Below, in pieces: positions 54,001 through 64,000 of a stretch of 64,000 bases of DNA. The position numbers and the translations under genes were made by a program. The notes beneath the pieces are model-generated. The model saw only the letters and a list, made by a program, of their open reading frames with translations, had not been told where the DNA came from and did no database searches. The DNA comes from Flammula alnicola (Eukaryota; Basidiomycota; Agaricomycetes; Agaricales; Strophariaceae): contig JADNRV010000237.1 in the NCBI GenBank assembly GCA_015499995.1, positions 1-64,000 of the forward strand, written 5' to 3'. Within the stretch, counting starts at the first letter, position 1, and every line of letters begins with the position of its first letter.

Positions 54001-56745
54001 TTCGTTGTTGATTCTTGGGGCTACCGCGCTGGAGGATAAGTTGCAGGAGGGTGTGCCAGAGGCTATCGAGATGCTTCATAGGGCTGGGATTAAACTGTGG
54101 ATCTTAACAGGTGCGCCACTAATCCATTAAGAGACAAGAATTGCGAACTGATAACTTTGTCCAGGTGATAAACTCCAGACGGCCATCGAGATCGGCTACA
54201 GCTGTAACCTCCTCAAGAACAACATGGACCTCATGATTCTGTCCGCCAGCACACCTGAACAGACGCGATCGCAGCTCGAAGCAGGCCTGAACAAGATCGC
54301 CTCGGTCCTTGGGCCGCCTACGTGGGACCAGCGCAAACGAGGCTTCGTCCCTGGCGCGCAGGCATCCTTCGCTGTTGTCATTGACGGCGAAACTCTCCGC
54401 CATGCACTGACACCCGAGCTGAAGACCCTTTTCCTCAACCTGGGTACTCAATGTGAGACGGTTGTCTGCTGTCGTGTGTCTCCAGCCCAGAAAGCTCTCA
54501 CTGTGAACTTGGTATGCCGTCTTCTCTTGGATATCCAATATAGTGTTTTTCTAACTGAATTCCTAGGTCAAGGAGGGTCGGAATGCGATGACGCTGTCTA
54601 TCGGCGACGGAGCGAATGACGTGGCGATGATCCAGGAAGCGAACATCGGGTGTGGGCTCTTCGGATTGGAGGGTTCACAAGCTGCGATGTCTGCCGACTA
54701 CGCCTTTGGGCAATTTAGGTTCCTCACCAAGCTCCTCCTTGTGCATGGGCGGTGGTCGTACCAGCGTATTGCGGATATGCACAGTAACTTCTTTTACAAG
54801 GTATGAAGGTTGTTTCTGTTGTTCTCGGACCTGTTGTTGATGACGCCTTTTTTGTTAGAACGTTATCTGGACTTTCGCCATGTTTTGGTATCTGCCGTTC
54901 AATAGGTGAGTGATGATGTTTGGGATAATAAAAGCTATTGTTGACGAAGATGAATTGAACAGTTTCGACGCAACTTATCTGTATCAATACACGTTCATTC
55001 TACTTTGCAATCTTGTATTCACCTCTCTTCCTGTCATTGTCCTTGGAGGTTTGTGGTATCTACCTAAACTGCATTCCCTCCGTACTGAATCTCCGATTTC
55101 TCAGCTTTCGACCAAGACATCAACTCAAAAGCGGCTCTTGCCTACCCTCAGCTCTACGTCCGCGGCATTCGCGGCCTGGAGTATACCCGTACCAAGTTTT
55201 GGATGTACATGGCCGATGGTCTTTACCAATCGGCAGTCGTTTACTTCTTCCCCTATCTCGTCTGGACTCTGGGACTACCGATATCGTGGACAGGAAAGGG
55301 CGTGGATTCTCTCTCGGATTTTGGAACTACGGTCGCCGTCGCTGCTATTATTTCTGCCAATACTTATGTGGGAATGAATACTCATTAGTGCGTCGTTTTC
55401 TTGATTTTTGGTCGGCGTATGGGGTCTGATTTTTGTGTTGTAGCTGGACTGTCGTGACTTGGGTGGTGGTTGTGGGCTCGACGGTCGTCATGATGTTGTG
55501 GATTGTAATTTATTCATTCTTCCCGAGCTCTGACTTTGTCGACGAGGTGTCCGTCCTTTTTGGCACCATTTACTTTTGGACGACTGTGTTTTTGACGGCT
55601 GTGATTTGTCTCTGTATGTGTATCGTCCTATCGACTCAGATTTTATGCTCATAGACGTTTTTTTTCCAGCTCCTCGATTTATTGTCAAATACTGGTCAAC
55701 GGTGTACTACCCTCTGGACAAGGACGTCGTGCGTGAGATGTGGGTCCTGGGCGACCTCAAGGACCAGCTCGGCCTATCACATCGCAATGCCAAAAAGAAC
55801 CACAAGACAGAACGTAACCTGGAAGCTGCGCCCATGTTTTTCGAGCAGCACAGTCGGTCGGGGTCGGAGCTGTCGACCAACAACTACGAGCCTGCCATGA
55901 CCAATAGTCCTGGTCCTGGTCTTGCGGCAGACATGACGCCGAGGCAGACCTATCTAGACACCCCACCTCTGAACGAAACGATCGAACTCCCACCGCGCGA
56001 GCCTGCAGTGCAGTATGCACAGGTCAGGTCGAATCTTATTCACGAGACACATCTCTCTCTCTCACAACCTTCTCCCACACATCTCTCCCCGGCTCCGTTC
56101 GATGCACGACATAACATGTCCGTTTCTCCTCAGCCTTCGTATTATTCGGCGTCGGATCTGCCCCCTGCGTCGCCGCTACCTTCACCGAAATATCGATACC
56201 CGAGTGGCGAGGTCACGAGCACGCCGCCGAGTAGGCGGACGAGTGTGGCGACGTCGAGAGCGCCGTCGGTGAGTGGGCGAGGCGGGGTGCCACCGCCAGC
56301 TGCTCCTATGCCAACGTCGCCGCTGCCGCCTCAGCCACGGTCGCCGACCACTGGGTTGCTGGTTCCTGGGTCGCCGTACGGGAGGGCGATGACTGATTCC
56401 CCTGCATATGAGATGCAGGTGCGGAGTGGGCAGGAGTCGGTGAGGGCGGAGAGTCAGGCGTCGCATGCGTCATATGTGACTGCGGCGTCGTATGCGACTG
56501 CGCCTGATGATTTCTGGATGGCGGAGGATGACGATGGGATGGGCGGGCACATTGCTGAGCATCATGCGCAGCCGCAAGTGCAAGTGCCCCCGCCGGCGAT
56601 GTTGTATCCGCATCAGCAGCAGCACCCTGCGGTGCTGGCTATCGATGACGATGAGGAGGAGGACGATCGAGACACTGTGATAGGGCATCGGCGAGTCAGC
56701 GGGGTGTCTGAAGTGTCAACGTGGGAGGGTGGTCGGGCGCTGTAA
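51047..56745 (+). CDS. P4-type ATPase, phospholipid flippase (Dnf1/Dnf2-like)
   Basis: Twelve exons (51047-51410, 51463-51514, 51570-51610, 51669-52923, 52975-54110, 54165-54511, 54567-54800, 54859-54905, 54963-55048, 55105-55387, 55444-55613, 55670-56745) give 1,696 residues with all phases agreeing. P4 marks are present: [13 protein letters not shown] near 135, DGETNLK near 405, PISLYISIE near 582, the phosphorylated Asp in DKTGTLTQN (about 635), [27 protein letters not shown], and [13 protein letters not shown] (about 1077). About ten membrane spans are expected. It flips aminophospholipids or lyso-lipids to the cytoplasmic leaflet of plasma/endosomal membranes with a Cdc50/Lem3 partner not seen here. 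A Ser/Pro-rich N-terminal insert (about 185-290) and a C-terminal tail of about 320 residues, rich in Pro, Ser and Gln and ending acidic, make it longer than yeast Dnf1 and are probably regulatory. Confidence 0.92.
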
Positions 56746-57510
56746 TTTATTAGATTTTAGTATTTGTCTCTCTGCTTTCCACTCACTTTTTTTCCTTCAT
56801 TTTTAACGGATTCAGTGCTACTGTTGCTTGATGTGTATCTCCATTCCATTCCATTCCATGACTTACTACCACACACCCCCATGCCATGTCCCTCTATTCC
56901 CATCTTTTAACCTGTTTTTATATGGCACATCTGGAAAGGACATTTTACTTAATCAACATGTTGGGTCTATACTAGAGTTAGTCATGGCAATGAATAACTT
57001 TACTACATCAAGTTCTCTTCTAAGTATCCACTGGTATGCATCGCGAATTCTGGGGGCGGGGAAGATCTGCACGACCCATTTCAATTTGCTTCGTTTTATG
57101 AGATCGGGTAAAATTTTGTGCCGGTAGCCGGCCGGGTCACAGCTACTTACAATATTTCCTGATTTGTCGAAACATCCTTGAAAAACAAGACTTTGTGCCA
57201 GAATAAACGGTCGAGACCCACCGTTTGTGTTTCCTGGCCAAGTCATTTCGACTCCATTTGGGAGAACCACCTGACAAGAGTCGCACCCGATGGTGTGCTC
57301 GAAGGCTTATACATATTGTTGATGAGTATGAAAGGATGCTTGTTGGAATGTCTACTGATGTTGATATAGTTGATCGATCTTGTTTCAACTTTCGGGAGGA
57401 TTCGGTTTGTAAAAGAATTGTAAACACAGCTCTATTCTAGGGTTACTTTTATTAGGGTTCCGGTGGATACTTATAACGCCATTGCTGCTTTCTCTCAAAC
57501 CACCATCATC
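56746..57510. other. Spacer before the transcription factor
   Basis: It holds the flippase 3' UTR and the promoter of the next gene. A reverse-strand frame at 57270-56953 (LPNGVEMTWPGNTNGGSRPF) looks protein-like for about 40 codons and contains a GTAAGT, but no partner exons were found, so it is not called. Confidence 0.35.
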
Positions 57511-60500
57511 ATGCCTCCAGTAACGACTGCCGACACTCAAGAACAGCAGGCATCGACTTCGTCCACATCGTCGATGCTGAAGGAGCGGCGGTTCAAGCTG
57601 AGCAGGTATGTGGCTTTTGGCTGCTGTGTTGTCTGCCTACTGAGGAGTCATTTTGTTTTCAGAGCGTGTGATCGTTGTCGGTGAGTCCCCTAAAACTTCA
57701 ATGGATCGAATTGCTTGCTCAATGTGCTCGCAGGAGGAGAAGGATCAAGTGCGACGAAGGCCACCCCTGTCAGGCATGTCTGACCGCCAATTCCTCATGC
57801 ACCTTCGAGGAGCCTGGCAAGAGGACGCATCCTCACAAATCAAAGTCAGTCTGCCATGCGAGCGCTCTCTGCAGTACTCCTGACGTTATTTTTTTTCTTT
57901 CTTTCTATTTTTATAGACGAACAGCGACTCTGGAAGATCGCATGCATCATCTTGAGACTCTCATTCAAGCTATACCGCCTGCCGTCTTCGCAGCTGGAGG
58001 GGCTTTGACTCCCATGACCCCTGGCCCAGACGCCGCCACCAGTCCTGTCGTGCCCTTCATGTATCCTGATGGCATGCCGTCTGGGGTACCACCGCCCTCC
58101 TTACATGTATTTCCTCTCATGAATCCATCCACTCATTTCACTCGTGATCCCAAGGTCGATGAGCGCCATCATAGCCCGCACAATTCTTTCAATCCGCTTT
58201 TCACCAGTGGCCCTTTTCACATCCCACCCTCTAACCTGGCGGAAGAATCTAGGATGTCGTTGACTGCCTCTTATCTTTATTTTGACGACGAAGGTTGCAC
58301 GAGATGGCAAGGCGAAACGTCTGGTCTCCCAGTTCTCGACCTTCTCGTCGAGCGACATGCACTCCCACCCAATCGAGATCCAATTGACAAGTTCCACTCA
58401 GACTCAAATACTGCGAAGATGGCTAGCGCTGCTAATGCGGAGTGGTTTCCAAATCGCCAACCCCGTCGGACCGATTTGAATCCTCAAACCTTATGGAGAC
58501 TCATCACTTCATACATCGTTCCAGAACTTATGGATAGGTGGGCCTTACTATTATTGCGTCGACCAGCGTCTTAATGAAGATCTAGTCTCGTCCAATGTTA
58601 TTTATCCACGTCCTACTATATAATGCCCTTCCTGCACGTCCCGACATTTTTAGCGGTAAGTGTTATCTTATCTTCGCTTACAAACTCGCTTGTTTAAATA
58701 TAACAACGTCTATGAACTCACAGGATTACGGCAACCCCCAGAAGTGGGGCGAACCAGGCTTTGCATCATTCATCGTAGCGATTTGCTGTCTAGCTTCACG
58801 CCACATGGACGATCCTCGCGTCCGTGCAGACCCCAACGACGGAATCTCTGCTGGCACTCAGTGGTTCGAGCTTTACGGCCGCTTGCGCACGTTGCCTATT
58901 GCGGACCGGCCTACGCTGTACAATATCCAGGCGAATCTTATCGCGGCCGTGTACGGTGTAGGACTCGGCAAGCTCTCAAAGGCCGCTGCGCTGCTTGCCG
59001 AAGCTATCACTATGAGTATCGACGCCGGTCTCCACCGCTCTGCTGACAGCTACGACCTGTTCGATCCCATCGAGGACGAGGTGCGGAAGCGGACGTTCTG
59101 GTGTGTATACATATGGGATAAGCAGCTGAGCGCCCATTTTGGCCGGCCGTCATTGTTGAGGCTGCGAGACTGCGATGTGCCGGAGCCGTCTCCGGTGGAC
59201 GACGAGTTCATTACGCGCGAGGCGCTCGGCGTGCCTCCTCCCGGGACTGAGTGCCGCATGAGCGCGTTCATCGTCGTACTGCGTATCATGGTGGTGCTCG
59301 AAGCTGTCCTGGACGTCCCGCCTACTCGCCAGTCCGACGACTCGAGTTCGTTCCTGCTTCGTGCTACCAACGTTTTGTCGGGGGTGAGGAGGTTCAAGGA
59401 GATGCGAGAGGAAGAGGCGCTATTGGACGATATTCATCGGAAGATACCTTGCTATTGGGGACATTCACCCGAAACGCTTAATAGCGAGGATACTATCCGG
59501 CTGACGCAGGCGGAGAGGTTACATTGTGCGGAGCAGTTTGTCCGGCTGTTAATCTATCGGCACCGATTTTCGGAAATGGTTGCTGAGAGGACGAGCGGCC
59601 CGATTGAGGAAGAGCAGACGGAGGCTGAGAAAGAAGCATTGGTCGCGGCCCACAACTCCGCCTTGCAGATAATAGCGGCCCATGTTCACATGGCCAAAAA
59701 AGGGCTCATGACATACTGTGGGTGTTTTCTGCTCTTCGATTTTTTCTGTAGACGTACTCAACAATTTTCGACAAACTTCAGATGGCGTCCACGTGATTCA
59801 TCAGTTGACACAGGCTGGGAGAACTTTGGTTGCCGTCTTGTTGTGCTGCAAGACGGATGAGCTTCAACATCTCATCCCGCCTGGGTTGGATGCCCTGCGA
59901 TCGTGCATCGGTCTCTTGCGAAGGTTTAGCGGTCGCTATGTGTGTGGTCTTCGGTCAGGAGACCTAATGGAAGAGTTCTGTCGACGTACGTCTCTACCTC
60001 CATATTTTTTCTCGTCGTCGCACAGAGTAACGGGCTTGGTTTTCTTTTTCTTCTTTCTAGTTACCAACATCCCTCTGGAAACGCAGCGCCAGGACGGGCC
60101 CGCTAGTGCAGCCAGACCGCCATGGATACGACCCATTCGCAAAAAGGCGCCGTCGGTCGCGCGCTCAAACCAAAGCGGGGACTCGCCTTCTCACCACAGC
60201 AGCCCCGAAGCATTCTCGCCTTCAGACTTTTTCTCTGATCCTGTCAAGCCGGTTTTTACCCCAGGCCCACCGTCATCTGCGAGTGGTGGGACGCCGGGAA
60301 ATCAGGTGCCGTCGCCACCGCAGTACTCGAACGGGACAAACAACAACTCGACGTTTATGGACACGTCAGGGGGGCTGAACATGGAGTTGATGAGGGATGA
60401 GCAGATGTACGGGATGCCGCCCGAGATGATGGCGCTCTTCCAGGATGGGGGTGTTGATGGGCTGTTCTCGCCTGAGTTTATGCAGTCCCAGCCCCAGTCC

Positions 60501-60635
60501 CAGCAGCAGCAGCAGCAGGCGGGACAACAGGCCCATCACCAGTCTGATAGGACGGTGAATGGGAATACGCCACCGGGTGCGGGGTTCGCTAGCCCTGCGT
60601 TCCTCAAGATGAACGGGTTGGTGACCTCGCCATAG
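57511..60635 (+). CDS. Zn2Cys6 transcription factor
   Basis: Eight exons (57511-57605, 57663-57680, 57734-57844, 57917-58537, 58586-58655, 58724-59717, 59782-59985, 60061-60635) give 895 residues in consistent phase. The zinc cluster ACDRCRRRRIKC...CQACLTANSSC has Cys34, 37, 44, 50, 53 and 60 (spacing 2-6-5-2-6) and spans an 18-base exon. A linker with a short coiled segment (TATLEDRMHHLETLIQAI) follows. The fungal transcription-factor homology region (about 310-640) is recognisable by WFELYGRLRTL, MSIDAGLHRS and EDEVRKRTFWCVYIWDKQLS. The C-terminus is disordered with polyQ (SQQQQQQAGQQ) and may activate transcription. The target genes are unknown. The neighbouring flippase is on the same strand, but nothing shows it is a target. 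The start is the first ATG in frame. Confidence 0.87.
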
Positions 60636-60708
60636 CGACTACGATAATTTGAAAATGCTCTCTTGACCTCTTGACCCAACTCACGAGGGACCTTGAGCTA
60701 CCTTGCCC

Positions 60709-60759
60709 ATCTTTTTCTTTCTTTTTTCTTTTTCTTTTTTCTTTCTTTCTTTTCCTCCT
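60709..60759. repeat. Pyrimidine (CTTT) tract
   Basis: A nearly pure C/T run of about 50 bases, made of CTTT and CTTTTT units, lies in the 3' flank of the transcription-factor gene. It is probably a simple-sequence repeat within or just past the 3' UTR. Confidence 0.75.
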
Positions 60760-63177
60760 CTACGTATTCCCTGTTGTTATTTTTTTTATCTAGCTGTAAT
60801 TTTCCCTTCCCGCTATTACGTCGATCTCCTGTTGTCGAATCAGCCCAATCTGTAATTATATATATAGGACTTCTCTATTTACATGTCAAAGTATCCTGGT
60901 TTACAGTGAGTTACCGAGTATGTAGTAGGAGTCGGGAGGAGTCGGTAAGGTCCGCAGTCTTGGCGAGGGTCTTTCGAGGTTTAACTTTAAGTCAGAAGTC
61001 TCAGGTCCTTGAGGACCTTAGTTGGACAATTAGATCCCTTCTTTCTCACAGTGATAACAAGAGAACTGGGTGGCATTCAGTGATCTTATACTACAGCGGG
61101 GCTTCCATAGCTAGGACGCAGAACAAGGTAAGCAAGTGTGAGTATGTGCGAGTACTGTTCTGAGCGATGTTGGAGGAAGTGATACGTACATATATACATC
61201 ATCCTAAATATGTTGCCCTACTTGGTCAGAAATGACTCAGTGTTGTTGTTCTCATGAGAAGGTTTATGGGAAGAGGGGTTCGAACTTGAGTCGTGATGGG
61301 GGACCTCCAAGAAATAGATCATCGGGAAAGTCTATAAAAATCGTTCAAGAGCATTGAAGATTTTGAGGAGACGTTATCTATTGCAGGATTTCTTAAAACT
61401 GGTCTTAATTTCGAGATGGGACGTGTTATCCTCGAGATGGGCCCAAGTGCCAGTCGAACTTGGATCGAACCATTCATTCCTATTCTTGCAGCACAGACAT
61501 GGAAATATTGAGACGTCTTTCTCTCTCTCATTGTCCATGTAATTTCTTATCCTTGGTTTCGGGTAGTATTTAAACGGATCGATGGCCTTTGAAATTTGAA
61601 TGTTTGAACATTGATCGTTATCAAGTGATGGAGTAATATAGTATTCATTGGCGTGCGCCACATTGTTCTCAGAGTCAGAAATGATATATGATATATCATA
61701 ACACAATTTATTTCGAGCTATAGAAAATGTCTTTAGAAACTGTATATGAATACTCTCGCAGTGCAGCTCTTAGCCGCCCGCGTTGAACATCACGCCGCAC
61801 ACACGAGCACAAGGCGCTAAATAAATTTCAACCTCAAAACATTAAAGAACAGCATCAAAGTTTCTCTTTTTTGATTAAGCCGCGTTTGCCATATGTTCAA
61901 GCTCCCAGACGTTATATATTTTTCAATTGACGATCGATCTTACCGCTGTGGAAAACTTGCTCAATTGTCCGGACCTCCAACTTTTGACTTTCAGAGACAC
62001 CGGGCCAATACGTCTTATCAATTGTTGTATCATATGTATGTGCTACAGACGAAACCATCTTTTTAACAATGAGAAATTAAGCATGGCAACGGCTCACGAG
62101 GTAAGAACCTTTTTGTCTTTTAGACGCGTCGCGAGGAACCTTGCTACTTCTCAAATCTTGAAATGTGCCTATTATTGCGTAGCAATCGGAAGCGTTGATA
62201 CATAAAAATGCTATTGGCAGGCAGGCTGAGGCCGAGACTCTCTATTCTTTTTCAGTGACTGATAATTTGCATGGCAGACCATTGAGAAATCTTGAAGTTG
62301 GAAGCCCTATGTAATAACCGTGTAGTTAATGCTTGCTCGATTGGGACCACCCTCTTACTTACTCGTAATTAATTACATTCGTGGCGCCGTTCATTACTTT
62401 GAAACTTCCCTTGATTTTTGAGCCAGGTCTGATCCTCTCGGCAACGTTATCACTATCACAGGGCAGAGTACTTCCTGGAATTATTACGGTTGTATTAGTC
62501 GAAGAGAAATACCGTAGGTAAGCCAGAATATTGTGAGGCTGGGCAGTCCGGCGAACTACCGTCTCTAATTTTGTACAGCTTCCTTACCCACCATACTGTG
62601 CGACATTCAACTCGCCCAGTCAGTTCAAGTCAGAGCGACGAGCACTTTCACTTTGGACACGGTCGTGAGAAATTGTTGTCCTGACATCGCATCTTACCAC
62701 GTGAGAACCGATCTAAGATCAAGGCCTAATTTGGTGGCTCCCTTTGTTGTTGGGATGGAATTGGACGCTCCTTTGAACGATCCGTTACGAAACTCGGTCG
62801 TCTCTGCCTATATCCTCGATGGCTTGCATCCAAGTACACCCTGTTTACCGCGCCTTGGCGACCCACCTACCGGTTCGCGGTATTTTTCATTTTGGAGCCT
62901 GGACAACGGTTCTTTTCCGCTTTTATTGTGATTATCCAACGCTTGACATCAGGTGCGTGAGTATTCCTTCTCTTTCCAGTTCCGTTGAACAATAAGAAAG
63001 TCGACGAGAGACGTCTCCCGATATGATCTACTGATCTAATTCCTTCGTCATCAATTCATTTCGCGTCTTTTTGTTCTATGAGACAAAGAGATGTCCACTA
63101 CATAACTCGTGCGAGTCGACTCACTATCACTTCTTCGTACTCCTTTCCGCTAACTCATCTGTCTGTCTACAGACGAT
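60760..63177. other. Gene-poor spacer
   Basis: About 2.4 kb with no supported gene. A reverse frame at 61706-61374 and a forward frame at 62653-62931 are open but have no recognisable motif, no splice partners and ordinary chance length. No repeat longer than a few bases was noticed. Confidence 0.35.
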
Positions 63178-64000
63178 ATGTACTCCCGCCATCGCAACCA
63201 GGAGCTTGCCTCCTCACACATTAGCCGTTTGCCAGTCGAATTGCTTTCAGAGATTTTCACGCTATGCACTCTTGCCGCAACCGAAACCGACGCCGAGGAT
63301 ACGGAATATTCTTCGAACCTCATCAACCCGGATGGCCTTGCGATGACTCTTCTTCTATCGAGCGTGAACCGCAGATGGAGAGAAGTAATACTCAACCAAG
63401 CAAACCTTTGGTCCAATATTTGTGTCACTGCAGAGCTGCTCAGCAGTCCGGATGATCTTGGGATATTTTCGGCGGAGTCGGGAAGTTCACCACAGTTGAA
63501 CACGAAACAAATAGTATCTTGTCTTGAACGATCCCGCCAACATCCTCTCAATATTTTGGTTGATGCTCGTGATGAAAATTGGAATTTCACCGAGTCCGAG
63601 TACGTCGCGTATTTCTTTGATGGTCGTTCCACAACTAACTCTCCTGCAGCGTCGGTACTGACTACGGAGATGCCCCTATCCGTATACCTTTCTCGTCCGA
63701 GCACATAATCACTGTCGTCTCTCTTCTGCTCCTCATATTTCGCGGTGGAAGTCTCTCACCATCCTTACGGACACTTGGGCACCCATGCACGCCGCCCTCA
63801 CCACCATAAATCCCTATATCACCGAATTCGGAGCTCCACTCCTTGAGTCGATGACTCTTATGCGATGCAATGATTTCGTCAGCTTCTCCCTCAATTTCAA
63901 CCACTCCATTTAAAGGAACCTGCCTTTCTCTGCCGTGGTAGCGTGGGGCCTTTGGGCCCCAGTAAAGCCATACTGCCTCGTCTGAGACACCTCTCATTTA
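63178..64000 (+). pseudogene. F-box gene with frameshifts, cut by window end
   Basis: The start is good: SHISRLPVELLSEIFTLCT is an F-box, followed by LLLSSVNRRWREVILNQANL and LERSRQHPLNILVDARD. An intron (GTACGT near 63600 to CTGCAG near 63649) leads in phase 2 to IPFSSEHIITVVSLLL. Then the frame must shift by one near 63730 to continue as PHISRWKSLTILTDTWAPMH, and again near 63890 to continue as QFQPLHLKEPAFLCRG. The two shifts suggest a decaying gene, or base errors. It runs off the right edge at 64000. Confidence 0.6.

Noticed and set aside
56953..57270. Reverse-strand protein-like frame downstream of the flippase
   Set aside because: About 40 codons look plausible, but no start, partner exons or known motif were found.
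1..64000. tRNA, rRNA or CRISPR features
   Set aside because: No cloverleaf-like TTCGANTC arm with matching stems, no rRNA sequence and no regularly spaced repeats were noticed by eye; a tRNAscan run would be decisive.

Overview
This window is nuclear DNA of a mushroom-forming basidiomycete (Agaricomycetes type). The signs are dense, short introns of about 45-75 bases with GTNNGT...YAG borders inside almost every gene, families common in Agaricomycetes (DUF6533 membrane proteins, F-box proteins with degenerate zinc-finger tails), and many small terminal-inverted-repeat (TIR) elements. Most genes were rebuilt by hand from exons whose splice phases agree. No database search was possible, so family names rest on motif recognition.

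Bases 1-12,250 hold a cluster of five DUF6533 multi-span membrane-protein genes: copy A (+, cut by the window start), copy B (+), a divergent paralog E (-), and copies C and D (-). All share one nine-exon plan with matching phases. Four sit in duplicated blocks that also carry conserved non-coding flanks; one block has a roughly 120-base internal inversion. A small TIR element lies just upstream of E.

Bases 13,160-30,260 are mostly single-copy genes: a nucleoside 2-deoxyribosyltransferase-like protein, a decayed two-domain gene, an F-box-type protein, a Sae2/CtIP DNA-end-resection factor, an MFS transporter, the RNase P/MRP subunit Rpp1, a broken arylamine N-acetyltransferase, a periplasmic-binding-like protein, and a secreted, possibly GPI-anchored protein.

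Bases 30,330-37,600 are rich in mobile DNA. Two adjacent four-span membrane-protein genes lie here; the second carries a 714-base TIR element inside its last coding region, placed so that splicing could keep the frame. A 1.48-kb TIR element and a hairpin element follow, with a hemerythrin-domain gene between them.

Bases 38,050-48,490 hold the probably intact relative of the decayed two-domain gene, an F-box gene with a one-base frameshift, an unknown Ser/Pro-rich protein, a possible 82-residue protein, an ankyrin-repeat protein and a multi-exon F-box/zinc-ribbon gene. Two identical 211-base elements lie at 49.1 and 49.6 kb.

The right end carries a large P4-type flippase (Dnf1/Dnf2-like, about 1,696 residues), a Zn2Cys6 transcription factor (about 895 residues) and a frameshifted F-box gene cut by the window end. 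Apart from the DUF6533 cluster and the paired membrane genes, I see no pathway-level gene cluster. The clearest themes are recent local duplication and TIR-element activity.
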